Positions 8,861-17,138 of a DNA stretch of 64,000 bases are shown here, piece by piece. The position numbers and the translations under genes are program-made. Source of the DNA: Clostridium sp. OF03-18AA (lineage in GTDB: Bacteria; Bacillota; Clostridia; Lachnospirales; Lachnospiraceae); the NCBI RefSeq assembly GCF_003478035.1, contig NZ_QUEP01000007.1, positions 62,001 to 126,000 of the forward strand, read 5' to 3'. The number at the start of each line of letters is the position of its first letter. Positions within the stretch are counted from its first letter, which is position 1. Below the pieces are notes generated by a model. That model was given only the letters and a program-made list of their open reading frames with translations, was not told where the DNA came from and did no database searches.

Positions 8861-10153
8861 CTATTTTTTCGTGTTTCTCACGATCACGGATACCCCGTCC
8901 GGGATCACGGTGATCCCCGCATCCGTTTTGCCAAGGTACGCATCCGCCATCCGGATCGCTTTCTCCACACTTTCCGCGTAATCCATCTGCATATCCCGCA
9001 CCATGGATTCCGGTGCACCGGTCACCATGATCACCTTGTGTTTTAAAAGGATCCTGCACAGGATCTGTGCTTCCCACTGATCCGGGATCGTCTTCTCCAT
9101 CGGTGTGTCGAGAAACTGCTTCATAATCTCATTTTTGTCTCTTCCGCCTGCAAAGGTGTCATAGAGAGACTGACCGCCGTGACCCTGTCCGCACTCTGCG
9201 ACCATGATGATCACTCCGCCCGGATTGCAGGTGGCCTCCGCAGCCGTCATTCCCTTTACCGACTGGTAAATGTTCTGGTCGAGCGGGTAACCTCCGTTTG
9301 TGGAGATCACGATGTCTGCCGGGATCGCGTCAACTCCGGAAAGTTTATCGACGAAGCGGCATCCTTCTCTGTGTGCCTGATCGAAGTCCCCGGCATACGC
9401 CCGGATGACTTTCTTGTTCTCATCGAGGACCACATTGACGATGAAGGCAAGCTTCAGGGTCTTTGCCGCAAATACCATATCTTTGTGGATCGGATTTCCA
9501 TCAAGGATTCCCGTTCTTGCATTCGGACTATCGATAAATTTGGAGCAGTGGTTTGCCATGACCGTCTCCGCACTGGAAACTCCCGGAAGAATGCTCTTTC
9601 GCCCTCCGGAAAATCCGGCAAAGAAATGCGGTTCGATAAAGCCCTCCGAGATCAGAAGATCCGCCTCCGCAGCGATCCGGTTGACCTTTAAGATCCCGCC
9701 GGACGGGAGAACTCCCATCTCCTTCATCTCCTCTTTGTTGTGGCTTTTATGTACCACAAAGCGGATATCGTCGCGGTCCAGATATTCCTCACCGAACTTA
9801 TCTGCCAGCTCCTCTCTCGTGGTCTCCCTGTGGAAACCTGTCGCGATCAGAACTGTTAATTTCGCATTCGGATTGCCTTCCTTGATCTCCTTTAACATTT
9901 CCGGAAAAATCACTTTGCTCGGGACCGGTCTCGTGTGGTCACTTGCGATCAGGACGATGTTGTCTTTTCCCTTCGCAAGTTCTCTCAGACGAGGTGATCC
10001 GATCGGGTGCTCCATCGCATCCCTCACGATCTCGCGCTCCTGTTTCTCTGCATGGTATCCATGCGCTCCGGAAACCAGGATCCCCCGCAGCCGCTCGTCC
10101 GGAATACAGACCGTCTTGTTCTCTCTTCCGTACGGAAGTGTGATGTTTGCCAT
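8861..10153 (-). CDS. larA: Nickel-dependent lactate racemase LarA
   Basis: A 430-residue LarA (DUF2088) protein that interconverts L- and D-lactate using the nickel pincer nucleotide. Residues matching those known to matter are present: His73 in SDHTRPVP, His108, His176 in EPHFFAGFSGG, Lys186 in GGRKSILPG (cofactor attachment) and His202. The ATG at 10153 has GGAGGGG upstream; a longer frame reaching 10234 has no ribosome site. It is first in the lactate operon, 230 bases after the predicted transcription start. The larB, larC and larE maturation genes are not in the window and must be elsewhere for activity. Confidence 0.93.
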   Translation of the reverse strand: MANITLPYGRENKTVCIPDERLRGILVSGAHGYHAEKQEREIVRDAMEHPIGSPRLRELAKGKDNIVLIASDHTRPVPSKVIFPEMLKEIKEGNPNAKLTVLIATGFHRETTREELADKFGEEYLDRDDIRFVVHKSHNKEEMKEMGVLPSGGILKVNRIAAEADLLISEGFIEPHFFAGFSGGRKSILPGVSSAETVMANHCSKFIDSPNARTGILDGNPIHKDMVFAAKTLKLAFIVNVVLDENKKVIRAYAGDFDQAHREGCRFVDKLSGVDAIPADIVISTNGGYPLDQNIYQSVKGMTAAEATCNPGGVIIMVAECGQGHGGQSLYDTFAGGRDKNEIMKQFLDTPMEKTIPDQWEAQILCRILLKHKVIMVTGAPESMVRDMQMDYAESVEKAIRMADAYLGKTDAGITVIPDGVSVIVRNTKK

Positions 10154-10242
10154 ATTCCCCTCCAGTCTGACATGAAATGTCGTTTCCTGTCTTTCCTGTC
10201 CTTTTCCTGCTATCTTTTTGATCATATCGATCATCGTTTTTT

Positions 10243-10257
10243 ATTGGTAGTACCAAT
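10243..10257. promoter_or_regulatory. Operator O2 for GntR/FCD regulator
   Basis: ATTGGTAGTACCAAT is a perfect palindrome. It fits the ATTGGTNNNACCAAT pattern known for FCD-family regulators such as PdhR. It is the larA-proximal of two such sites. Confidence 0.85.
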
Positions 10258-10271
10258 CATATTGCTTTTAA

Positions 10272-10310
10272 AACAATGTGAACATTTGTTTTTACTATGC
10301 GCACATTGTT
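10272..10310. promoter_or_regulatory. Central dyad AACAATGTG-N21-CACATTGTT
   Basis: A perfect 9-bp inverted repeat is centred at about 10291, midway between operators O1 and O2. It may bind a second regulator, stabilise a loop, or fold in the 5' leader RNA. Confidence 0.6.
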
Positions 10311-10325
10311 GTTTCTTTGCCTCTT

Positions 10326-10340
10326 ATTGGTAGAACCAAT
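10326..10340. promoter_or_regulatory. Operator O1 for GntR/FCD regulator
   Basis: ATTGGTAGAACCAAT is the second copy of the ATTGGTNNNACCAAT motif. Its centre is 83 bp from that of O2, close to eight helical turns. It lies about 45-60 bases downstream of the predicted transcription start. Confidence 0.85.
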
Positions 10341-10390
10341 TAGTCTTAAAAAATAACTGCTCTCATAAGCAGTGTATTTTTTCTGATACA

Positions 10391-10419
10391 AGGATAGCGC
10401 TGTCTTGTATTTTTGTCAA
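10391..10419 (-). promoter_or_regulatory. Promoter of the lactate operon
   Basis: On the minus strand TTGACA (10414-10419) and TATCCT (10391-10396) are 17 bases apart. A small stem ACTGCT / AGCAGT (10356-10373) follows in the leader. Confidence 0.7.
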
Positions 10420-10580
10420 GACATTTTGTTTTTCTTTGCATGAATTTCGCACAGATTGTCTGATTTTTGTCAATCTCAGGAAGTCTGCTCCTCTTTTCTT
10501 TCTCCGTGCTCTGCAGGCCGGATCTCTTTCCAGTTCCTCTGAATCGTTTACGATTCCTGATTCCGGTTCTCTCCTGCTCC

Positions 10581-11249
10581 TTACATATACTGATAAATAT
10601 AATGAAAATGGAGTTTCAGTCCCTCTCGTGCCTTCTCGATATTTCCTTCCGCAAAACCTTCCGCCAGCGTCCGGTGCGCACGGCTCAAAAACTGTTCGCT
10701 GTGCATTCCTTCGATAATCTTTCCGCGCATCTTCGGGATATACTCATCCATGATCTTATTGAGTGCTTTATAGTTCGCGATCATGCAGAGATTCCCGCCC
10801 GCCTCGATCAGAAGATAGTGGATCGCCTTGTCCCAGCGGACACGCTCCTCCTCCGTCTCAGCATTCTCCAGGTTTTCCAGATATGTCATCATTTTTTCGC
10901 GCTGCTCCGCGGTTGCCTGACGGACCCCGCTCTCAAGCGCTCCCCATTCCAGGGTGGACCGGAATTCCGTGATCTTATCCACATCGATCTTTTTTAAGAT
11001 GAACATGAATGAGAGCATCTCCGCGAGGATCTCATCAAAATTTCCGGAGACATAATTCCCGGCTCCCTGCTGGCTCTCCAGGACTCCCATGTTCTCCAGG
11101 ATCCGGAGTCCTTCTCTTGCAGAGTTGCGGCTGATCTCCAGTTTCTGGGCGAGCTCCCGCTCCGGAAGAAGTTTTTCTCCCGCCTGGATCTCTCCGCTTC
11201 CGATCCCTTTCTTTACATATTCAATGACTTTTTCATAGGATTTCTCCAT
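10581..11249 (-). CDS. GntR/FadR (FCD) family transcriptional regulator
   Basis: A 222-residue regulator. An N-terminal winged helix (about residues 5-70, PERELAQKLEISRNSAREGLRILENMGVL) precedes an all-helical FCD ligand domain (about 85-215), with Asp/His positions in WDKAIHYLL and SRAHRTLAEG that commonly bind metal. The ATG at 11249 follows AAAGGA; a TTG seven codons earlier is unlikely. The gene precedes the larA operon on the same strand, and two palindromes matching the operator pattern of this family lie between them. I infer a lactate-responsive regulator like LldR, usually a repressor relieved by the ligand. Confidence 0.92.
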   Translation of the reverse strand: MEKSYEKVIEYVKKGIGSGEIQAGEKLLPERELAQKLEISRNSAREGLRILENMGVLESQQGAGNYVSGNFDEILAEMLSFMFILKKIDVDKITEFRSTLEWGALESGVRQATAEQREKMMTYLENLENAETEEERVRWDKAIHYLLIEAGGNLCMIANYKALNKIMDEYIPKMRGKIIEGMHSEQFLSRAHRTLAEGFAEGNIEKAREGLKLHFHYIYQYM

Positions 11250-11352
11250 CGTTTCTGATCCTTTCCCCAAATCATTTCCTGTCCGGAACCGTCATGCCTT
11301 TCACGCTCCGCATTCCGAATCGGCAAAATCCGCGACCCCATTGGTATCATAC

Positions 11353-11376
11353 GGAATTTTCAGTTCAGAAAATTCC
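11353..11376. promoter_or_regulatory. Perfect dyad upstream of FCD regulator gene
   Basis: GGAATTTTC and GAAAATTCC form a 9-bp perfect inverted repeat with a 6-base spacer, about 105 bases before the regulator start. A TATGAT hexamer on the minus strand (11346-11351) lies just downstream. A lone ATTGGT half-site is at 11340. The dyad could be an operator for another protein. Confidence 0.5.
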
Positions 11377-11423
11377 TACCCGCTAAAAGTAACGGAATTT
11401 TTCCTCTTCAGGATAGAAAAAAG

Positions 11424-11443
11424 GAATGTGCCATGGCACATTC
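11424..11443. repeat. Palindromic repeat, family C copy 1
   Basis: GAATGTGCC-AT-GGCACATTC, a perfect 9-bp palindrome followed by CGT. The same unit occurs at 58218-58237 with TC in the centre. Confidence 0.65.
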
Positions 11444-11491
11444 GTATGTCCTTCGCAGCCGCCGGCAACTCCTTTCGGATACATGATAATT

Positions 11492-11531
11492 GAAAGCTGC
11501 AGCCGGTATCATGTACCGGCTGTAGTCTTTC
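11492..11531. terminator. Hairpin after thrH-like gene
   Basis: A long near-perfect stem pairs 11492-11508 with 11514-11531 (core CAGCCGGTA / TACCGGCTG, outer GAAAG / CTTTC). It starts 15 bases after the thrH stop on the minus strand. The downstream T run is weak, so termination is likely but not certain. Confidence 0.65.
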
Positions 11532-11545
11532 ACGCCTTTCCGTTA

Positions 11546-12151
11546 TTACGCTTCCATTGCCTTTTTGATCGCATCAAATAATTCGTCATATGTCTCATAT
11601 GCCGCAAGCTCCGGGTGATCCTTTTTGATCTGCTCCGTGCTGCGGAATAAGAATCCCGCCTTGCTCGCTTCGATCATTCCGAGGTCATTGTAGCTGTCGC
11701 CGCTCGCGATCGTCTCAAATCCGATCGACTGGAGCGCCTTTACCGTCGTATACTTCGACTTCTCGATCCGCATTTTAAACCCTGTGATCGTTCCGTCCGG
11801 GGCAACCTCCAGAGAGTTGCAGAAGATCGTCGGCCAGCCGAGTTTTTTCATCAGCGGCTTTGCAAACTGCGTGAAGGTGTCACTGATGATGATAACCTGT
11901 CCCATCTCACGAAGCTTGTCCAAAAACTCTTTCGCGCCCGGGAGCGGGTCGATCTTTGCGATCGTCTCCTGGATCTCCTTCAGACCAAGACCGTGTTCCT
12001 TTAAAATTCCAAGTCTCCAGTTCATCAATTTATCATAATCCGGCTCATCTCTCGTCGTTTTCTTAAGCTCCGGGATCCCGCTCTCCTCCGCGAATGCGAT
12101 CCAGATCTCCGGCACGAGAACTCCTTCCAGGTCAAGACACACGATATCCAT
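11546..12151 (-). CDS. thrH: ThrH-like phosphoserine phosphatase / homoserine phosphotransferase
   Basis: A 201-residue HAD-superfamily protein. Motif I is LDLEGVLVPEIW (Asp7), the ThrH variant in which the usual second Asp is replaced by Glu. Motif II is IISDTF and motif IV is SGDSYNDLGM. The ATG at 12151 is preceded by GAGGAGG. Pseudomonas ThrH has phosphoserine phosphatase and phosphoserine:homoserine phosphotransferase activities; the name is by family resemblance. It may supply serine or threonine biosynthesis. It stands alone, with no amino-acid biosynthesis gene nearby. Confidence 0.88.
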   Translation of the reverse strand: MDIVCLDLEGVLVPEIWIAFAEESGIPELKKTTRDEPDYDKLMNWRLGILKEHGLGLKEIQETIAKIDPLPGAKEFLDKLREMGQVIIISDTFTQFAKPLMKKLGWPTIFCNSLEVAPDGTITGFKMRIEKSKYTTVKALQSIGFETIASGDSYNDLGMIEASKAGFLFRSTEQIKKDHPELAAYETYDELFDAIKKAMEA

Positions 12152-12329
12152 AATCAGTTCCTCCTCATTGATCGTACTTCTATGTCGCAATGCAGATATT
12201 ATACCATCATCCACTGTAAAAATCCAGAACTGCTTTCTGATCGTGTCCACAGAATTTCACCCGGAATTTCATTGTGCACCGAATTTTTCTCCTGCATGTA
12301 CCCGAAGGCACCACACTCAAACTCACTGC

Positions 12330-13559
12330 CTATTCCTGTCCCTGCAAACCGGCGACTGTTTTCAGATATTCATACATCACCCGCGCCCCGTCACAGATAC
12401 TTGAAATTTCTGTGTGCTCGGATGGGTTATGGGAAATTCCGCCACGACACGGGATGAATACCATGCCGGTGTCGCAGATATCTGCAAAAGACATGGAATC
12501 ATGGCCGGCACCGCTCGGCATTCTCCGGCTCGAGATCCCGAGCTTCTTTGCCGCCTGTTCCAGGCCGTCTTCCACCTCGGAGCTCATCCTGATCGGCGGG
12601 ATGCTGTTGATCTTTTCCGCCACATACTCAACGCCGCGCTTTTTGCAGCTTTCCCGCACAGCGGCCTTGAAATTCCGTTCCATGCAGTTTAAGCTGTCCT
12701 GATCGATCCCGCGCATGTCCACGCCGATCTCTACACGTCCCGGGATCACATTTAAAACGTTCGGATAATTCTGGATCACGCCGACGGTCGCAACGGACTG
12801 GTACGCAGATTCCTGCTTTCCGATCTTTTCTAACTCCAGGATAATCTCCGCCGCCGTACACAGCGCGTCACTCCTCATGTCCATCGGCGTCGCTCCGGAA
12901 TGTTCCGCCATTCCTCTCAAATACACCCGGTACCGGATCGGTCCCGCGACCGTGCCGACGATCCCGACCTCCGTCTGATATTCCTCGAGGACCTTTCCCT
13001 GCTCGATATGGAGTTCCAGATAACGCCCCACACCGGAGATCTGTTTCGGATGAAGGTTCAGACCGCGGCTGGCAAAGATCTGCTCCAGAGTCTCCCCGTT
13101 TTTCGCAGTCAGATGTCCGATATCCTGCTTGTAGACTTCCTTCGTGATCAGTCCGCTTCCGATCGTACAGCAGCCGAAATTGCTCGACTCCTCACAGCGG
13201 AATGCACCGACTCGCAGCGGGATCCGGAGACCGTCCTCCTTCGCCCACTTCATCACCATAAGTCCCGCGATCACACCCGCGACGCCGTCATAGCGGCCGC
13301 CGTCGATTACGGAATCGAGATGCGAACCGATCAGCGTATACCCCATCTCATCCGTATTGGCCACATAAGTATTTCCGACCTCATCCGTATGGATCGATCC
13401 GCCGAGTTCCCTGCCGAGTCCTTTGAAGACCTCATGCATCGCGTCCTCCGTCTCCGTATAGCCAAGTCTTGTCACACCTCCCTGCGGCGTGCTCCCGATC
13501 TCATAAAAACTCTGAAACAGTCTTTCACAGTACTGAATATCCTTGGGTTTATGCTTCAT
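12330..13559 (-). CDS. Zn-dependent hydrolase (allantoate amidohydrolase / N-carbamoyl amino acid hydrolase family)
   Basis: A 409-residue M20-type amidohydrolase of the hydantoinase/carbamoylase family. Metal-binding and catalytic signatures are present: GSHLDSV, GRYDGVAGV, RCEESSNFG, ELHIEQGKVLE, GAGHDSM and GISHNPSE. The middle dimerisation domain includes GMAEHSGATPMDMR. The ATG at 13559 follows AGGAGGA. The next gene upstream on the same strand is a PucR-type regulator, a class known to control purine and allantoin use. Allantoate, ureidoglycolate, beta-ureidopropionate or N-carbamoyl amino acids are all plausible substrates. No other purine-catabolic gene is in view. Confidence 0.88.
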   Translation of the reverse strand: MKHKPKDIQYCERLFQSFYEIGSTPQGGVTRLGYTETEDAMHEVFKGLGRELGGSIHTDEVGNTYVANTDEMGYTLIGSHLDSVIDGGRYDGVAGVIAGLMVMKWAKEDGLRIPLRVGAFRCEESSNFGCCTIGSGLITKEVYKQDIGHLTAKNGETLEQIFASRGLNLHPKQISGVGRYLELHIEQGKVLEEYQTEVGIVGTVAGPIRYRVYLRGMAEHSGATPMDMRSDALCTAAEIILELEKIGKQESAYQSVATVGVIQNYPNVLNVIPGRVEIGVDMRGIDQDSLNCMERNFKAAVRESCKKRGVEYVAEKINSIPPIRMSSEVEDGLEQAAKKLGISSRRMPSGAGHDSMSFADICDTGMVFIPCRGGISHNPSEHTEISSICDGARVMYEYLKTVAGLQGQE

Positions 13560-13823
13560 ATGCGCTTCCTCCTGCGTATGCTCATGTTTATCGTAACTGT
13601 CCGCCTGTTCTCCTTCAGGAAACAGATTTCCAGTATGTTTTTTCTGATAATATCATTATAAACGCAAAATACTCAGAATCATATGTGTATTACGACAAAA
13701 AAAGAGGATTGTTTTTGGCGTTACAGACAAACAACGCCTTCCACCCGGATCATGGTTTTCCGTTTTTCATTTTCAGGGAATCAAAGTCATGTAAACCAAG
13801 AAAGAACCCTGCATTCTATACTG

Positions 13824-15002
13824 CTATACCCCCGCTCCCAGCTTCCACGCCAGTACCGCCATATAGATCATAAAATTGTCCTCCGGTTTCTTAAGATCCA
13901 GCCCCGTGAGCGCCTGGATCCGCCCCAGGCGGTATTTCACGGTATTCTTATGTGCATGGAGAAGTTCCGCTGCCTGATCGAGGTTTCCGGAACAGCTAAA
14001 ATAAGTTGCAAGTGTATCGAGGAACTCCTGACTCTCCACAGGTTTTAAGATTTCTTCAAATGTTTTTCCCTTTCCGGACTCAAAAAACTCCTGAAGCGCA
14101 CAGAATGCCCGGACTTTTTCATACTGACAGACACTCGTCTCCGGCCAGAGCTTTCTCTGGACCCGGATCGCCTGAAACGCATCGCTGTATGTATCCCGGA
14201 TCCCGGTAAGACCTCTCCGGACCGATCCGGCCGCACAGACGATCCGGTCCGCCCCGGCATCCCAGAGTTCCCGGATCTTCTCCTCCGTAAACAGATCCGC
14301 AAGGACCGTCCTGACCTTGTCCTCCGTCTCTCCCTCTGCCAGGAGAAGATATCCCTTCTTTAACGGGATCCGGATACACTCCGTGATCTCCGTTCTCTCC
14401 CTAAAGAGTCCAAGAACCGCTCTGGCAAGAAAACGGATCCCCTTCCAATCCTGCTCGTCCGGCACGACCATCTTCCTAAAATTGATCACGACCGCCGCAA
14501 ACCAGTCATGCTCCACATCCATCCCAAAAAGTCTCCCGCGCTCCGCCATCAGGACCCTGTCACTGTAATTCTCGTATAGAATATCCTTCACATACTTCTC
14601 CAGGATCGCCGAATTTCCTTCCTCCTCAAAGATCAGGTTCATCACGTTCACGATAATATCAATATAAGGAAGAGCTTCCGGCAACTCCAGGATCGGCAGC
14701 CCCACTTCATCCGCCTCTTCCCGCACACGATCTGAGATACACGCCACATACGGCCCCGTCTTCACCGCGATACAACAGCAAATGTCCGCGACCTCCCGGA
14801 TCAGCGCACACTGCTCCTCCTCTCTCTTCCTCACAGAATAAAAACTCGTGATCAGAAAATCATTCCCCTTCAACCACTGCCTGATCTCCGGAACCTCCAT
14901 CACCGTCACATGCTCCACTTTCCCAGAAAGCCCCGCTTCCCCTGCAAGGACACGCACTCCCCGCATGACCGGAAGCTTCAAAACATCACTCACCTTCGCC
15001 AT
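13824..15002 (-). CDS. PucR family transcriptional regulator
   Basis: A 392-residue regulator. It has an N-terminal PucR domain (about residues 5-125, VSDVLKLPVMRGVRVLAGEAGL), a central GGDEF-like segment, and a C-terminal helix-turn-helix (about 330-375) with NLDQAAELLHAHKNTVKYRLGRIQALTG. A GGAGGAG site lies before the ATG. A TATAAT on the minus strand at 15138-15143 may be its -10. It precedes the amidohydrolase gene in the same direction, separated by 264 bases with a possible second promoter, so it probably activates that gene in response to a purine-breakdown signal. Confidence 0.9.
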   Translation of the reverse strand: MAKVSDVLKLPVMRGVRVLAGEAGLSGKVEHVTVMEVPEIRQWLKGNDFLITSFYSVRKREEEQCALIREVADICCCIAVKTGPYVACISDRVREEADEVGLPILELPEALPYIDIIVNVMNLIFEEEGNSAILEKYVKDILYENYSDRVLMAERGRLFGMDVEHDWFAAVVINFRKMVVPDEQDWKGIRFLARAVLGLFRERTEITECIRIPLKKGYLLLAEGETEDKVRTVLADLFTEEKIRELWDAGADRIVCAAGSVRRGLTGIRDTYSDAFQAIRVQRKLWPETSVCQYEKVRAFCALQEFFESGKGKTFEEILKPVESQEFLDTLATYFSCSGNLDQAAELLHAHKNTVKYRLGRIQALTGLDLKKPEDNFMIYMAVLAWKLGAGV

Positions 15003-15278
15003 AAACGATCCTGTCTCCTCCTGTCAGTCATCCCACACCATATCCATACGATAGACTCCCCACATACAGCATCCCCTCCATGAGCCATCCATCTTCCTCC
15101 GCTCCGGCAACACTGACCAGTATTCTCATAATGTATGATTATAACGTGTATTCGCAAAAGATTCCATGTATTTTTACATGCCGCCATCACTCTTTATCCC
15201 CTGGAGAAGAAACATCCTTTACTGTGCAAAATCATCTATCATACCTCCTCATCTCCCCACATTCCAAACATCCGCGCC

Positions 15279-15301
15279 TTTTTGCCCTTCCAGGGCAAAA
15301 A
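15279..15301. terminator. Bidirectional intrinsic terminator
   Basis: A perfect 10-bp stem TTTTTGCCCT / AGGGCAAAAA with a 3-base loop separates the spoVA cluster from the pucR gene. Confidence 0.88.
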
Positions 15302-15324
15302 CAGCCCACCCATGCCAATACACA

Positions 15325-15401
15325 GCGGCGGGGAGACTCCGGGCACGGACCGCCTGATTCCGGAATCCACCAAGCGTCCGCGCCCGGAGTCTCCCCGCCG
15401 C
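15325..15401. repeat. 26-bp inverted repeat after spoVAE
   Basis: Arms 15325-15350 and 15376-15401 match at 25 of 26 positions around a 25-base loop. Very G+C-rich. It begins 9 bases after the spoVAE stop on the minus strand and has no T tract of its own; a classical terminator follows at 15279-15301. Confidence 0.85.
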
Positions 15402-15409
15402 GTACCCCC

Positions 15410-15766
15410 CTATTCCTTCATCCCCGGCCGAAACACGATCGCCCCCAGATACCCAAACACCAGCGCCCCGCTGATCCCGACCGCACTCGCCGTAAATCCT
15501 CCCTTAAAGACTCCCAGCACACCATCCTCGCTCATCGCCTTCACAACGCCTTTCCACAGCGTATTCCCAAACCCTAAAAGCGGAACCGTCGCTCCGGCCC
15601 CCGCCCACTCTGCAAACGGCTCATAAACGCCAAGGAATCCCAGAACACTCCCGCTGACCACCAGCAACACCATGATTCTCCCCGGCATCATCTTTGTCTT
15701 TTCCATCAGGATCTGCACCAGCATGCAGATCAATCCACCGACCACAAACGCTTTTATATATTCCAT
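15410..15766 (-). CDS. spoVAE: Stage V sporulation protein AE
   Basis: A 118-residue integral membrane protein of the SpoVAC/SpoVAEb family, with the conserved FVVGGLICMLVQILMEKTKM start, the central GAGATVPLLGFGNTL motif and three or four hydrophobic segments. It is part of the inner-membrane SpoVA channel that moves dipicolinic acid into the forespore and out at germination. AGGAGAAGGTG precedes the ATG. It is the last gene of the cluster. No spoVAF follows. Confidence 0.93.
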   Translation of the reverse strand: MEYIKAFVVGGLICMLVQILMEKTKMMPGRIMVLLVVSGSVLGFLGVYEPFAEWAGAGATVPLLGFGNTLWKGVVKAMSEDGVLGVFKGGFTASAVGISGALVFGYLGAIVFRPGMKE

Positions 15767-15886
15767 AGTGGCACCTTCTCCTGATATAATTCTCTAATAT
15801 AAAAATCTCCAGCAGTTATTTTCAACCTCATAGCTACTACTGCGCGCAGTGAACACTACCTTCAGCCGCACAGCCACCGGCACAAG

Positions 15887-16936
15887 CTACGACACCTCCA
15901 GCACCACCGCATGCGCGATCCCCGGCACACTCTTCCCCTCATTAAAACTCACCGTCGAAAGCAGCGCTCCCGTAGGCAGAAACAGCACCCGCTTCCACTC
16001 CCCGCTCCGGATCTTCGGCAGAATATATCCGCACAATACCGCAGCCGAACACCCGCAGCCGCTTCCTCCGGCGTGGGTATCCTGCTCCTCCGGTGAAAAC
16101 ATCTCAATCCCGCAGTCCATATATCGGCTCTCGATCCGGTATCCCGCCTGCATGAGATAATCGAGAAGAAGTCTCCTTCCGACAGTCCCGAGATCACCGG
16201 TGATGATCTGATCATAATGCGTCTCATCCACCCCGAGATCCCGGAAATTCCTGACGATCGTATCGAGCGCCGCCATCGCCATCGCCGCGCCCATGTTCAT
16301 GGAATCATGAAAATCCATGTCCACGATCTTTCCGGTCGTCACCGCCGTGATCTTCGCAAGCGGCGGCTCCTCTCCCCGATAACTCCCGGAAGATAGGATC
16401 ACCGCACCGCAGCCTGTCACCGTCCATGTCGCCGAATACGGCCGCTGATTCCCATACTCCAACGGAAACCGGAACTGCTTTTCCGCCGAGGCAAAATGGC
16501 TGGACGCGCTCACGAGCACATGGTCTGCGAATCCGCCCTCCACGCACATGGCACCCAGCCCCAGTCCTTCTCCCATCGTGGAACAGGCCCCGTAAAGTCC
16601 GAACATCGGGATCTCCAGATTCACATTCCCGAACGACGTCGCAATGAGCTGAGCCAGAAGATCGCCCGCAAACGAGTACCGGATCTCCTCCCTGGAAAGC
16701 CCGCTCTTTTCGATCACAAGCCCCGCAGTCCTGCTCTGAAGCTCGCTCTCCGCCTCCTCCCACGTTTTCTTCCCCAGCATGGGATCCAGCTCCACCCGGT
16801 CAAAACATGTCCCCAACGGCCCGTCCCCCTCCTTCTTTCCCACGGTTGAAGCTGCGGCGGTAATCACTGGCGGAGTTTCAAATACAATGCTCGCCCGACC
16901 CCGCTGTTTTTTTCCTTCTCCTGTTTTTCCTTTCAT
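15887..16936 (-). CDS. spoVAD: Stage V sporulation protein AD
   Basis: A 349-residue thiolase-fold protein, the dipicolinate-binding SpoVAD subunit. Recognisable segments are ASIVFETPPVITAAASTVGKKEG, GPLGTCFD, GLYGACSTMGEG, SASSHFASAEKQFRFPLEYGNQRP and GDLGTVGRRLL. The ATG at 16936 has AGGAGCAGGA upstream. In Bacillus spoVAD directly follows spoVAC. Here a DUF362 gene with its own terminator intervenes, so spoVAD may need a separate promoter in the 200 bases upstream. I did not find a clear sigma-G site there. Confidence 0.96.
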   Translation of the reverse strand: MKGKTGEGKKQRGRASIVFETPPVITAAASTVGKKEGDGPLGTCFDRVELDPMLGKKTWEEAESELQSRTAGLVIEKSGLSREEIRYSFAGDLLAQLIATSFGNVNLEIPMFGLYGACSTMGEGLGLGAMCVEGGFADHVLVSASSHFASAEKQFRFPLEYGNQRPYSATWTVTGCGAVILSSGSYRGEEPPLAKITAVTTGKIVDMDFHDSMNMGAAMAMAALDTIVRNFRDLGVDETHYDQIITGDLGTVGRRLLLDYLMQAGYRIESRYMDCGIEMFSPEEQDTHAGGSGCGCSAAVLCGYILPKIRSGEWKRVLFLPTGALLSTVSFNEGKSVPGIAHAVVLEVS

Positions 16937-17138
16937 TTCATTCCTGCTCCTGTCTTTTATTTCTCAGCGGATATTTGCAATCCGCTTTCGCTGCCTGCTC
17001 ATAGCCAAACAACCGTTCCGCAACTTCTCCCATATGATCTGCTGCTCCGGTTTTCCCGTTGCCATTCATGGTCAAGAAGTTTCCGTACACTGTGACAGCA
17101 TGCAAATGTTTGATACCGATATCTTCCCCAAAATGAAA

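Noticed and set aside
10540..10555. GAATCG-TTTA-CGATTC stem as terminator of the FCD regulator gene
   Set aside because: A six-pair stem with no T run; too weak to call.
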